Source: Cyrtodaria siliqua (Eukaryota; Mollusca; Bivalvia; Adapedonta; Hiatellidae). Taken from it: 64,000 nucleotides of DNA. Numbering within the stretch: position 1 is the stretch's first letter; each line of letters begins with the position of its first letter. Where the stretch lies: contig JAWPHD010006758.1 of NCBI GenBank assembly GCA_037043455.1, positions 1 to 64,000 on the forward strand, read 5' to 3'. Positions 23,601-35,388 of the stretch are shown one piece after another. The translations under genes were made by a program, and so were the position numbers. The notes below the pieces were generated by a model. The model saw nothing but the letters and a program-made list of their open reading frames with translations. It had not been told where the DNA came from and searched no databases.

Positions 23601-25640
23601 GAGCTAGAGTAATGGCCCTTGACTTAGTAAAAAATGCTATATTGCTATATTTTGCCTCGTTAAGACGATAGGGGCTTCATTGTTCATCCGATCTTTATAA
23701 AATTTTACCAGATTGCTAATGTCGTTGAAAGCTCAAAAAAGTTCGAACCCCAGCCATATCGGACCAGTAACAGCGGTGTTATGGACCTTGATTTAGTTAA
23801 ATATGCTATATTTTGCCTCGTTAAGACGATAGGGCCTTCATTGTTCATCCGATCTTTACCAAACGTTATCAGATTGTTAATATCAATAAAAGCTCGGAAA
23901 ATTTGGAAAACCATTGATATCGGACCAGTAACAGCGGAGTTATGGCCCTTGATTTAGTTAAAAATGCTATATTTTGCCTCGTTAAGACGATAGGGCCTTA
24001 CTTTTTCATCCTATCTTTACCAAACTTTACCACATTGTTAATATCAATGAAAGCCCGGACAAGTTCGAAAACCATTCATATCGGACTAGTAACAGCGGAG
24101 TTAAAAAACATTCATATCGGACTAGTAACAGCGGAGTTATGACCCTTGATTTAGTTCAAAATCCTATATTTTGCCTCGTTAAGACGATAGGGGTTTCATT
24201 GTTCATCCGATCTTTACCAACCTTTATCAGATTGTTAATATCAATGAAAGCTGGGACAAGTTCGAAAACCATTCATATCGGACCAGTAACAGCGGATTTA
24301 ATGCCATTGATTTAGTTCAAAATGCTATATTTTGCCTCGTTAAGACGATAGGGCCTTCATTTTTCATCCGAGCTTTACTAAACTGTATCAGACTGTTAAT
24401 GTCAATGAAAGCTCGGTCAAGTTCGAAAACCAGCCAGATCAGACCAGTAACAGCGGAGTTATGGCCCTTGAATTTAGCTCTACTGGCCGAAGGCCAGCAG
24501 AGCTGTTGCCCGTCGTCTGTGCGTCTGTCGTCCGTCGTTAACCTTTGTCTCGTTAAGACGATAAGGCCTTCATTTTTCATCCGATCTTTAACACAATTTA
24601 ACAGGTTGTTAATATCAATAACATCTCGGACAAGTTCGAAACCCAGCCAGATCGGACCAGTAACAGCGGAGTTATGGCCCTTGACTTAGTAAAAAATGCT
24701 ATATTGCTATATTTTGCCTCGTTAAGACGATAGGGGCTTTATTGTTCATCCTATCTTTACCAAACGTTAACACATTGTTAATATCAATGAAAGCTCGGAC
24801 AAGTTCGAAAACCAGCCATATCAAACCAGTAACAGCGGAGTTATGGCCCTTGATTTAGTTAAAAATTCGATATTTTGCCTCGTTAAGACGATAGGAACTA
24901 CATTGTTCATCCGATCTTTACCAAACTTCATCAGATTGTTAATGTCGTTGAAAGCTTAAAAAACTTTGAAAACCAGCCATATCGGACGAGTAACAGCGGA
25001 GTTACGGCCCTTGATTTAGTTGAAAAAGCTATAATTTGCATCATTAAGACGATAGGGGCTTAATTGTTCATCCGATCTTTACCAAACTTTATCAGATCGT
25101 TAATATCAATGAAAGCTCGGATAAGTTCGAAAACCAGCCAGATCGGACCAGTTACAGCGGAGTCATGGCCCTTGATTTTGTTAAAAATGCTATAATTTGC
25201 CTCGTCATACGATAGGGCCTTCATTTTGCATCTGATCTTTGCCAAACTTTACCAGAATTTATGACTTTCTTTTTTTATATTATTTTTTTTATTTTTATTT
25301 TTTTTTAAATTTTTTAAATTATTATGATTATTATTATTATTTTTTATAGCTCTATGTTGGACCAGTCGGACCAGTAACAGTTGAGTTATGGCTCTTGATT
25401 TAGTTAAACATGCTATATTTTGCCTCGTTAATACGGCAGGGCCTTCATTTTTCATCTGATCTTTACTAAATTTTACCAGATTCTTTAATTATGGCCCTTG
25501 ATTTAGTTAAAAAGCTGTTTTTTGCCCGAAACTTTCAAAAAACGTAAATGGCAGTAGCTCGCTTCATTGATGTTATAAGAGCCATGTTAGCCAGTAGAGC
25601 GTCCACAGGCCCTCTTGGGCCTCTTGTTTACAACATGACG
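23600..25640. repeat. Tandem repeat, about 160-bp unit, eleven copies, with repeat tail
   Basis: Units contain TGGCCCTTGATTTAG, TTTTGCCTCGTTAAGACGAT, TTCATCCGATCTTTACCAAA and CGGACCAGTAACAGCGGAGT. A CTACTGGCCGAAGGCCAGCA palindrome sits at about 24480, and the block ends with CCTCTTGGGCCTCTTGTTT near 25625. Such CCAGTAGAGC...GGGCCTCTTG ends are common in bivalve repeats (recollection, not searched). Confidence 0.7.
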
Positions 25641-25819
25641 TCACGCAAACGTCGATTTATTCCCGTGAAAAAAACGCGCCAATAAATTGTGCTAATCGCT
25701 AGTGGGCGCTTTAATTGGCCTAATCTGCCCAGACCGATATCTGCAAATAAGACATATGCATGATACGGTCTAGCTGGCCGAGACTATGACCCTATACTAA
25801 AAAAGCAAGTATAACGGTA

Positions 25820-25990
25820 GAACAGTCAACTAAAACAAACAACAATTACAAGGAAAAATAAAAACAAAGTATGCGACACCACAAACATAAAAGGGTTCAA
25901 AATATTGTCCCGCCTTGAAACGGTCAGTAAAAAAAAGACCACTGTTTTTTAACCAGGTTTTTTGTTGTATCAAAACTCACACATATGGGG
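25820..25990 (-). mobile_element. Penelope-like element 3' tail, partial
   Basis: Carries CCCGCCTTGAAACGGTCAGT with the typical flanks in minus orientation; diverged. Confidence 0.45.
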
Positions 25991-26099
25991 TTCATAAACG
26001 TCTTTACTCCTTCAAAACTTTAACCATGTCGACATTTAAAAGATTCCATTCAAACGATCCCAATTCAATTAGATGTCTGCGTCTCCTACTCGCCTATAG

Positions 26100-26515
26100 A
26101 TCAATTGACATATAGGTCAGCTGAGCTCACTCCTGGTTTATATATCAATGGACATATAGGTCAGCTGCGCTCACTCCTGGTTTATAGATCAATGGACATA
26201 TAGGTCAACTGCGCTCACTCCTGGTTTATAGATCAATGGACATATATGTTAACTGTGAACACTCCTGGTTTATAGATAAATGGACATATAGGTCAGCTGT
26301 GCTCACTCCTGGTTTATAGATCAATGGATAGGTCAGCTGTGCTCACTCCTGGTTTATAGATCAATGGACATAATATAGGTCAGCTGCGCTCACTCCTGGT
26401 TTATAGATCAATGGACATATAGGTCAGCTGTGCTCACTCCTGGTTTATAGATCAATGGCCATATAGGTCAGCTGTGCTCACTCGTGGTTTATAGATCAAT
26501 AGATATATAGATCAA
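26100..26515. repeat. 44-bp tandem repeat, nine copies
   Basis: The anchor CACTCCTGG occurs at 26128, 26172, 26216, 26260, 26304, 26344, 26391, 26434 and (as CACTCGTGG) 26479. Each unit includes GGTCAGCTG and ATAGATCAATGGACATATA. Confidence 0.9.
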
Positions 26516-28440
26516 ACAACACAGAAATATGTAAAAAAAAAGAGTTTTCAGTGGGGCGGGTGGGTTGGGGAGGGGGAGAGGTGGGGTGGGGGACGGGCAA
26601 CATATATGTGTCAGAAGCTATGTGTAAGAATTGACTAAAATTGACAGAAAAATTAAAAAAAAAATTATCGAGTTTTAAGGGGTGGGATGGAGTGGTGTGG
26701 GGTGGGAAGGCGGGGGATGGGGTGGGGGCAAATATATGTGTAAGAAGCAATGTAAGAATTGACCAAAACAACACAGAAATATGTATAAAAAAAAGAAAAA
26801 AGAATTAACAGTTTCGAGTGGTTTTGGGGGACGTGACGCGGAGGGGAGTGGAGGCGGAGGGGGAGGGGGCAACATGTGTAAGAATTTACAAAAATAAACA
26901 CAGAAATATGTAAAAAAAAAATAAAAAAATAAAAAATTGAATTTCGAGTGGTGGGGGGAGGGGTGGGGAGAGGCGGGGTTGTGGGGCGAGAGGCAACATA
27001 TGTGTAAGAAGCTATGTGTAGGAATTGACTGAAACAACACAGAAATATGCACAAAAAAAAAGTGTTTTAATTGGGTGGGTGGGTGGGGGATGGGGAGAGG
27101 CGGGGGGTGGGGGGAGGTGGCAACATATATGTGTAAGAAGCTATCTGTAAGAATTGACTAAAACAACAAAGAAATATGTAAAGAAAACAAAAAGAGTTTT
27201 GAGTGGGTTGGATGGGTGGGGGGAGGGGGAGAGGCGGGGGTGGGGGAGGGAGTGTGCAACATATATGTGTAAGAAGCTATGTGTAAGAATTGACTAAAAC
27301 AACAAAGAAATATGTTAAAACAAAACAAATAAAACAAGAACTGTCGGAGAACAGCGTAGCTCGACTATTCCATTTTTCAGAGAATAATAAATTATATAAC
27401 TAGTATATACCATCAGAAAACAAGGCTAAAACAATGTGGGGTGGGGTTGGGGGCGCAACATAGCTATGTGTAAGAATTGACCAAAACTACAGAGAAATAT
27501 GTAAAAAAAAAATGTAAAAAAAAATCAAGTTTTGAGTGGGTGTGTGGGGTGGCGGTGGGGGAGAGATGGGGTGGGTGGTGGGAGTAGTGGGGGTGCTGAG
27601 GGCAATATATATGCGTAAGAATCTATGTAAGAATTGATCAAAACAACACAGTAATATGGTAAAACAAAAACATATATAAATATTTCGAGTGGGGGGAGTG
27701 GGGGGGGGGGGGGGGGGGTGTCACATATATGTGTAAGAAGCTATGTAAGAATCGACCAAAACAACACAGAAATATGGTAAGACAAAAAATATATAAATAT
27801 TTCGAGTGGGGGGAGTGGGTTAGGAGGGGGGGGGGGGGGGGGGGGGGGGGCAAGACAACACAGAAACATAGCTATGTGTAAGAATTGACCAAAACAACAC
27901 AGAAATATGTAAAAAAGAAAAAGAAAAAAAGAGAGTTTTGAGTGTGTGTGTTGGTGGGGGGGGGGGGGGGGGGGGGGTGGTAGGGTGGTAGAGGGAGCAA
28001 CATATATGTGTAAGAAACTATGTGTAAGAAGCTATGTGTAAGAATTGACCAAAACAACACGTGTGTGGTGTGTGTGGGTGGGGGGGGGAGTGGGGGGGTT
28101 GCAGGGGGCAACATGTTTAAGAATTGACAAAAGCAACACAGAAATATGTAAAAAAAAAATTGTTTCAAGTTGGGGGTGGTGGGGGGTGGGGTGGGGCAAC
28201 ATATATGTGTAAGAATTACTAAAACAACACAGAAATATGTAAAAAAAAATAAAAGACTTTCAAGTGGTGTGAGGTGGGTGGGGAGAGGCGAGGGTGGGGA
28301 TGGGGGGCAACAAATATGTGTTAGAATCGACCAAAACAACACAGAAATATGTAAAAAAGAAAGTAAAAAAAAAGTAAAAAAAAAATAAAAATGTGGAGGG
28401 GTTGGGGGGTGGGGAGTGGGGGCTTGTGGGGGGAGGGAGC
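26515..28440. repeat. Large G-rich minisatellite, about 90-130 bp units
   Basis: Roughly fifteen to twenty units of TATGTGTAAGAAGCTATGTG, AAGAATTGACCAAAACAACA, CAGAAATATGTAAAAAAA, then a GAGTTTTGAGTGG and a run of G and T. G homopolymers exceed 15 bases at about 27695-27720, 27825-27850 and 27955-27977. All strong G runs are on the + strand. Minus-strand Pro/Ser/Phe-rich frames are artefacts. Confidence 0.85.
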
Positions 28441-29910
28441 TCATGCCCCAATATGAGTGAAGTATGAATAAGATGCATAATGCTATAAGAAATCCCAAAC
28501 CAAATGTATAGACATATACATGGAGAGCCCAGAATGTGCAGAAGACAAAATTACTTACCCAACCCTTTACAACATACTATAAGGAAACCAATTCCAAAAT
28601 TTAGTTCAGCTAGGATAAGAAATGCAAGAGATATAGACCTGTAAACACAGCTTACACGCAAAATTTGATGTGAAACAGACACATTTTAATCAGAATTTAA
28701 GTTCCATGGGAGCCCAGGGGTTACAGTAACCGAAATTACTTAAGCACCTTAAGATAATGCTATAAGGAAGCTAATGGCCAAACCTGATTGTGCTAGGGTA
28801 AGAATTGTAAGAGATATAGACTTGTAAACACGCAAAATTTTATATGAAATGGGACACATTTTATGGGCTATCATAATTTGGGTTCCATGGGAGCCCATGG
28901 GTTACAGGAACCAAAATTGCTTAAGCAGCCCTTAAGATAATGCTATGAGGAAGCCCATGGCCTAATTTGGTTGTGCTAGGATAAGAAATGTAAGAGATAT
29001 AGGCGTTTAAACACAGCTTACACGCAAACCTTGATGTGGGACGCCGACGCCGACGCCGACCCCGGGGTGATTACATAAGCTCTCTTATTCTTCGAATAGT
29101 CGAGCTAAAAACTGAATTTGGAGTGGGGTGGGTGTGGGTTTGGTTGGGGGGGGGGAGGGGGGTGGAGGCAGGGGGCTACAACAATATGTGTAAGAAGCTA
29201 TATGTAAGAATTGACAACAACACAGAAATAGGTAAAAAAATAATAAAAAAAACATTGAGTTCCGAGTGGGTGTGGGGGGTGGGGGAATGGTTGGGGGAGA
29301 GGCGGGGATGGGGGCGAGGGGGCAACATCTATGTGTAAGAAGCTATGTGTAAGAATTGACTAAAACAACACAAAAAGATGTAAAAATAATAATAAAAAGT
29401 AGGGTTTTGAGTGGGGTGGGTGGTGGAGGGGTGGTGAGGGGGGGGGGGGAGCACATATATGTGCTATCGGAATTTGTGTTCCATGGGAGCCCAGGGGTTA
29501 CAGGAGCCAAAATTACTTAGGCCGCCCTTAAGATATTGCTATAAGGAAGCTAATGGCCAAATTTGGTTGTGCTAGGGTAAGAAATGTAAGAGATATAGAC
29601 TTGTAAACACAGCTTACACGCAAAATTTGATGTGAAATGGGACACATTTATGGGCTACTATAATTTGGGTTCCATGGGAGCCCATGGATTACAGGAACCA
29701 AAATTGCTGATGCAGCCCTTAAGGTGATGCTATAAGAAAGCCCAGTGCCAAATTTGGTTGTGCTAGTATAAGAAATGTAAGAGATATAGACTAACACGCA
29801 AACCTTGATGTGGGACGCCGACGCCGACGCCAACGCCAATGCCAACGCCGACGCCGACCCCGGGGTGATTACATAAGCTCTCTTATTCTTCGAATAGTCG
29901 AGCTAAAAAT
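28440..29910. repeat. TTCCATGGGAGCCCA modules with two (GACGCC)n ends and further G-rich units
   Basis: Repeated modules of about 180 bp (GGGTTCCATGGGAGCCCA, GGTTACAGGAACCAAAATT, AAGAAATGTAAGAGATATAG). Two lead into GACGCCGACGCC tracts at 29039-29063 and 29816-29863, each followed by CTCTTATTCTTCGAATAGTC. Two or three G-rich units interrupt at 29110-29460. Confidence 0.75.
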
Positions 29911-30752
29911 GCTACCATAAGGAAAAAATCATATTGAGATGATTAAGTACACAGTTCAAATAGTGTGGTGTTAAGGAAACGTTGGAGGGTACGAGAGCCA
30001 GCAATAGGGTTATTCCAAATGAAATGCCTTTTCATTAACATTCTTTTATATTAACTATACCAAAAGAGGTCAACTTGTTTTTGCAGCACCAAAACTGTTC
30101 TTGATGCTATTTATAAATTACGTAATGAAGATCTAAAATGCTCAAAAATAAAATATTTCAATCGGATTTAGATTGTGCTAAATAATTATCTGATGAATAT
30201 CATCGAATCCAATGGCTCTAGGTCCGAATATCAATGTTTTGCATCTCAAACACCAAGGTATGATTTCAAACAATAAAACCCACTAGACATATGTCTTTCT
30301 TATTTGGCATGGATTTAAACAAGTTTTCGAAAGACTGAACATAGTACAACGAATTCTCCCAACTTACAGTGTATGTCATTCTCTCAATCAGAAATGCAGT
30401 TTCCATCTGTATTAATAATGTCAATGTGTTGGAAAGTAACGTCACTTTAAATAGCATGAACAATAATTCATTTTTATTTGCAACATTTAAAATGAAGTCT
30501 TAGCGTTTAACAAACATGACGGCAGGACGTCGCGAGAACCAGTGATTATTTTACCTATCAGCATTGATTATTTGAACTCTTTTGTTAGTGTAATCTGTCT
30601 TATAAAAAGAGGAAGAAGGAAACAACAGTTACTGGATAAAATAATTATGCATGTGCTTCTAGTTATAAACTGTATTAACAAAAATAGCATACAAATTAGT
30701 TAATTTGCAGTATCTGTCTGTATTTGAAGTTAATTTGACGGATATAAGTGTT
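29911..30752. other. Intergenic, no gene recognised
   Basis: AT-rich non-coding sequence without clear repeat structure. Confidence 0.5.
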
Positions 30753-31254
30753 AAAGGGACAATGTTCGTAACTTTCAGCTTATAAAACACACACTAATTA
30801 CGTTCACAAACATTACACACTAAACATTATTGAATATTTACTAGCCAAAAAGCAATAATGTTTGACGGAATTCAATCGCGTTACAAAAAAAAGAAGTACC
30901 GCTTTGTGAGTTTGAACTCGCAGCCCAAACTAAAATTACATCGCGGATAATAATAGTGAGCGCGCAATAATCGACGTCGCTCCCAACTAAGCCATATATA
31001 TTACGCTATACATACTATGTAGAAAACTTAATTCGCTAATGGAAGTCACGTGACAGCAGAAAAGGTAAATATTATGCGTCCCACATTATTTACAGTTAAT
31101 AATTTTAAAAAAAAATGTCAAACTCACGAATGTATTACTACGGACTTCTTTGGACCTATGCTCATGTTTTCATGTATACATTTCACTGAATAAAAGTCAG
31201 GCAGTTATTTGGTTATGCTCAATATCTGCTTACTTACGGACAGTGTCCCTTTAA
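30753..31254. mobile_element. MITE with TTAAAGGGACA ends upstream of gene 1
   Basis: TTAAAGGGACAATGT at the left and its near-complement ACAGTGTCCCTTTAA at the right. TTAA at both outer ends suggests a TTAA-target family. It ends about 220 bp before the TATA box of gene 1. Confidence 0.55.
30899..31000 (-). mobile_element. tRNA-like (SINE head) sequence
   Basis: On the minus strand TGGCTTAGTTGGGAGCG is a good tRNA A-box region, and GAGTTCAAACTC is B-box-like. The spacing is long (about 60 bp) and acceptor pairing is poor, so it is a SINE head or tRNA pseudogene rather than a tRNA gene. Confidence 0.45.
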
Positions 31255-31475
31255 GACACCTTATAAAATATATGTTAAATACCACGAATTATAATTTTTT
31301 GTTTGTTTGTCAAAGCCTTTATTAAATCAAATATTTAAACAATACAATGATAGTTTCAGTAACAACAAATCATTTGACACAAAGAAATGTTACAAAAAAT
31401 CTAATGTCACCGGCTAATGGTTTATTGCACTCACCTTGATGTATATATCTTTTTAGATTTTGTGATGATTTTGAG

Positions 31476-31484
31476 TATATATAT
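31476..31484 (+). promoter_or_regulatory. TATA box of glycine-rich gene 1
   Basis: TATATATAT lies 103 bp before the ATG. The region between it and the ATG contains a block (CTACTGCTCAACACC and following) that matches the 5' UTR of genes 2 and 3, so core promoter and leader are conserved in the family. Confidence 0.6.
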
Positions 31485-31578
31485 GCTCCATAATTCTTAC
31501 GTCAGATAGTAAACGGCTTGCTACTGCTCAACACCTTACAACTACGAGATCCTTCCCCCATTGACTGACATTGGCAAA

Positions 31579-33813
31579 ATGAGATCTTCTGTCGTAATTG
31601 TAATGATGTCTTGCTTAATCGGACTTCTTGCACCAGTTCAGGGTAAGTGAGATTTAATCAAAACGTTTTTTCGAATATTTATATTAATTAAAATATACTC
31701 ACGGCCAATGAAAACGCACAAAACAAATCATTTTAAACGTTAAAACTTTGAGGCATTTTGAACAAAATATGTTATAATCCACATAACGAGAATACATTTA
31801 ACATATCAATTTACGTGCACATCTGGGTTCAGTGCATTCCGTATTGGTGTTATGAAATGCACGTGCAATTCCGTTTTTTTTCCAGTTACACCCCACAACG
31901 AAATCATTTTCTCAAAAACAAGCATTGCATAATACTGTCAGGTCAATCAATAAAAAGGCCAGAAACACCAACTGTAATTTATTCCGCGACAGATTAATGG
32001 AACTTGAAATATAGAGGAACAGTTTTCTTTTTATAATTCTCCATAGTAAACGATGTTAATTGGCAATGTAAATAACTGCGTAACTGCTTGTCGTGAAAGC
32101 CTACCAATAAACATGTCAGACAAGTTAGGTATCAAGATTCAATACTTAAAAAATAGAAACTATTGGTTCTGCAATTGTATTCCAAATGGTTTGCGAACAA
32201 TCCAACAGCATAGACATATGAAGTTCATGGTGCGTTTTCATTGACCGTCAGTATCTATGCAAGTTATAGTATTGGAAAGAAATATAATGTATGTTTACCT
32301 GTGCTCAGAATGACTTCATCAAGTGTTATCATATTGGCATTTGTATATATTAGTCAACGTCGTGCCATATTGGTCTACGGCTAAATAACGAAAGCCAACG
32401 GCCTATAATTATGAGTGGTCGACGGCTGTCCGAAAACTATAATAAAACTAGGTCGTTGTGAGAAAAAAGTATGAATGACTACACGAAGTTGATTAATTAA
32501 CTATAACATTAATGATACAAGGGTGCAATATCACAGACTTTAGACATATATGCTTTTGGATAGAAATTGTTTTAAATTTGCAATCCAAGCCAGTTTAATA
32601 AAATAATGTATAAAAGTCGAACGTGAAACTTTTTATGATTTCCATCTTCACAATACGTATATGCACAGCATTTATTGAAGTCCTTCACTGACATAAGTAC
32701 ATTTTGTATTTAAAATAAATGTTTTTGGGACAAAGAACATATTTTAGTTTTTAAATATTTGAAATAGCTTGATTACGTTATGCTATATTAGGGACGGGAT
32801 CATTGCGATGTTGACTGAATGGCCGGTCTGTAATCAAAACAAACCACTTATGATTATATAATGCCATTGTACTCAATGGAACTGCGACATGTTAACCACT
32901 AAGGAACTCCCATATATCGTACTATCTGCTGATAATAATTGACATGACTATTATCTTTTATAACTATTCGCAGATATTAGCACTTTTTTAAATGTCGTAT
33001 TCGGATTTCATTGCAAAATATTATTGCCGGTTACACCATCTCTATATTCAATCGGATGCATCTGTATTGGCGTGTATTGATATGTGCACTTTAATTCCAA
33101 CTAGGTCTGGAAGAACACACTTTTCTCCTTGACTGTACTCTTAACAGGAAAAACAAATATTTTCTAAGACATATTTTTAAAGACATATTGTTTGGCCATT
33201 TATCATGTTTATGTGTTTAGAACCCACAACATATTGATTTATGTCAATTAAACTAGATGTTGATTTTTACAAAGCGTAGTTCAAGGTTTTATTAAAACAA
33301 ATGCCGATTTGTAAACAATATTTTCTTTTAATAACCAAAAACCTTTTAAGCGCCTAGGTAACCTTTTATGGATTCCATCGCCGTTGAGCGTTTAATATTT
33401 TAGCATTCACGTTGTAAATTATAAAGAGCTAATTACTTCATAGACAACTTAATTTACATGCTAATTTATTTACAGGATGCAAGAAATGGCCATGTAATTA
33501 CGGTGGTGGGTTTGGAATGGGCGGTGGTTACGGCGGCGGGTACGGCATGGGCGGTGGTAATGGTGGCGGATATGGAATGGGCGGTGGTTACGGAGGTGGA
33601 TACGGAATGGGCGGTGGTTACGGTGGCGGCTATGGTATGGGTGGCGGTTACGGTGGTGGCTATGGAATGGGCGGTGGTTATGGAGGTGGTTTCGGAATGG
33701 GCGGTGGATACGGTGGCGGTTATGGAATGGGAGGTGGTTATGGCGGTGGTTACGGAATGGGTAACGGTAACGGCGGTGAATATGAAAGTTATGAAAAAGA
33801 TTACGACACATGA
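31579..33813 (+). CDS. Glycine-rich secreted repeat protein, gene 1 (two exons, 133 aa; shematrin-like)
   Basis: Exons 31579-31642 and 33476-33813, intron 31643-33475 with GTAAGT donor and TTTACAG acceptor, phase 1. Exon 1 encodes a 21-residue signal peptide (MRSSVVIVMM, then SCLIGLLAPVQ). The mature protein begins with a short Cys/Lys/Trp segment containing CKKWPC. About ten imperfect units of GGGYGMGGGYGG type follow, and the tail is acidic and tyrosine-rich (EYESYEKDYDT). The composition matches secreted extracellular-matrix proteins of molluscs; shematrins of pearl oyster mantle are the closest family I know of, and byssal or antimicrobial glycine-rich proteins are alternatives. The start is fixed by the TATA box about 100 bp upstream and by close similarity of exon 1 to genes 2 and 3. 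Gene structure is strongly supported by the three-way comparison; function is inference. Confidence 0.85.
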
Positions 33814-33871
33814 TAATTGTTATATCACGATATTATACATTGTTTATTTGTGTTATGAAATACTGTTATTA

Positions 33872-33877
33872 AATAAA
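33872..33877 (+). terminator. Poly(A) signal of glycine-rich gene 1
   Basis: AATAAA about 60 bp after the stop codon at 33811-33813; the position matches the signals of genes 2 and 3. Confidence 0.65.
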
Positions 33878-33989
33878 ACCAATGCTGATGCAATACAACG
33901 AAGGCTTTTAGTATTGATTCTTAAATGTAGATAGATTACAATCACCTATGTAATGTTTAACAGTGCAACATGTCAAGACAATGTTTTAT

Positions 33990-34550
33990 ACACTGAGTAC
34001 ATTTGAAAACGCAGAACTTGGTAATTTTTGAATGTTAGTTTTTTTAAATACATTAATTTTGAAAGAAGTAGTCTACGAGCAAATCGTATGCAGCTGTTTA
34101 TCGCCATATGTTAACCGTTGGGTCAAAGAGACTTGCATACTAACATAAATTACAATATTGGTTTGAACACAAATCCAGCTAAAAATAATCGAAAATCAAA
34201 CATGTTGCGTTTTTAAGTGTACTGAGTATATAATTAGTCCACTTAGTGACTTAACTATTTACATTCCGGACAGCAATCGATCAAATTTCGTATAATTATA
34301 TTCTTCGACGGTATAAGCATACAAAAATTTAATGCGATACAAATACAAACCTTAGGAATTAAACACACGTACATGCACGCACGCACTCAATCATTTGTTG
34401 AGCATTCCACACTGTTAATATATGTTAGTTTATAAACGGTTAGGAACCTCTCCGCCCAGTATATCTGAAATATTTAGTATTACAATGTTACATATCAATA
34501 CAATTAAACATGTTTAAGAGCTATAATATGCTTGTGTTACAAAGAGTTTT
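33990..34550. other. 3' flank of gene 1, no gene recognised
   Basis: AT-rich non-coding sequence. Confidence 0.5.
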
Positions 34551-34559
34551 TTTTATAGC

Positions 34560-35210
34560 ACAGTGGTGTTGCTTGTGCAGTGTGGCGGCAGTAAAACGTC
34601 TCCCCGCGCTTGCAATCAGTACTGTTATTCATGCGATATTTGGAGATCGCTGAGCCCGATACTTATATTTAGTTATTGGTGGTACATTTTCAATTTCTTT
34701 TGTTTTCTTACTTAATTTTTGATTCGGTGGTTCCACTACTCCGGCCGATAAAAGGCTCTGGGTATTGTTTAACCACTTATAGCTCCCAACTAAATTCCAT
34801 TATGTTTATTTAATTTTATACGCCGTACGACATGGGGAAGCATATAACTCCATGTCCACCGCCGTATGCATGCCATCTTCGGGATGGTTAAAATTGTGTA
34901 CTACTGATTTTAAAAATATTGAGTTCTGCTCAACCCGGGGCTAGAGGGCGTGAGCGGTAGCTAGCATAATTCACTACCGCTCATGAACAGTCTCAATCAA
35001 ACCGAGACTGCAATATTTCGTATGTTTCGTGCTCGGCCGTTTCCAAAGGTCCATTATCACACTCTTTTTTTATAGTCGCACCAACGACTTAGGTCATATG
35101 GCGACTTTCCAGCTTCCATTGGCGGAGGAAGATCCTAGGTGCCCCTCCGGACAATTTTCGTCCACAGCGGTAAGGGGAAAGTGATTTCAAGTAACAGATT
35201 TCTACCAATC
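34560..35210 (+). repeat. DR-1 dispersed repeat, longest copy
   Basis: Runs from the GTGTGGCGGCAGTAAAACGT block through CGGTGGTTCCACTACTCC, CACCGCCGTATGCATGCCAT and CTAGAGGGCGTGAGCGGTAG to GAACAGTCTCAATCAAACCG and ACTTTCCAGCTTCCATTGGC. Internal stems: CTAGAGGGCGTGAGCGGTAG region with CACTACCGCTCATGAAC, and AGTCTCAATCAAACCGAGACT. Non-coding; mechanism of spread unknown. Confidence 0.6.
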
Positions 35211-35388
35211 GGCCAGTGATGCCCATTATTATATAAAGAATATATTTACTGTATGACAATAAGTAAGCTTGGGCATTAGCTTCAGTTCTGATGGTTTGGT
35301 CTTATTGAAACTTTGTATAAATGCTATTTTCTTTTAAAGACAATACATCTATTGAGTGTTATATCATTTGATTGAACGAAACATAAAA

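Noticed and set aside
26100..26515. Centromeric-type satellite
   Set aside because: Only nine units and about 400 bp; far too small to support such a claim.
27872..28498. 208-codon minus-strand frame, the longest after the receptor
   Set aside because: Same artefact over the second minisatellite; proline runs come from G homopolymers.
33470..33811. Minus-strand HRNHRPF repeat frame
   Set aside because: Antisense shadow of gene 1.
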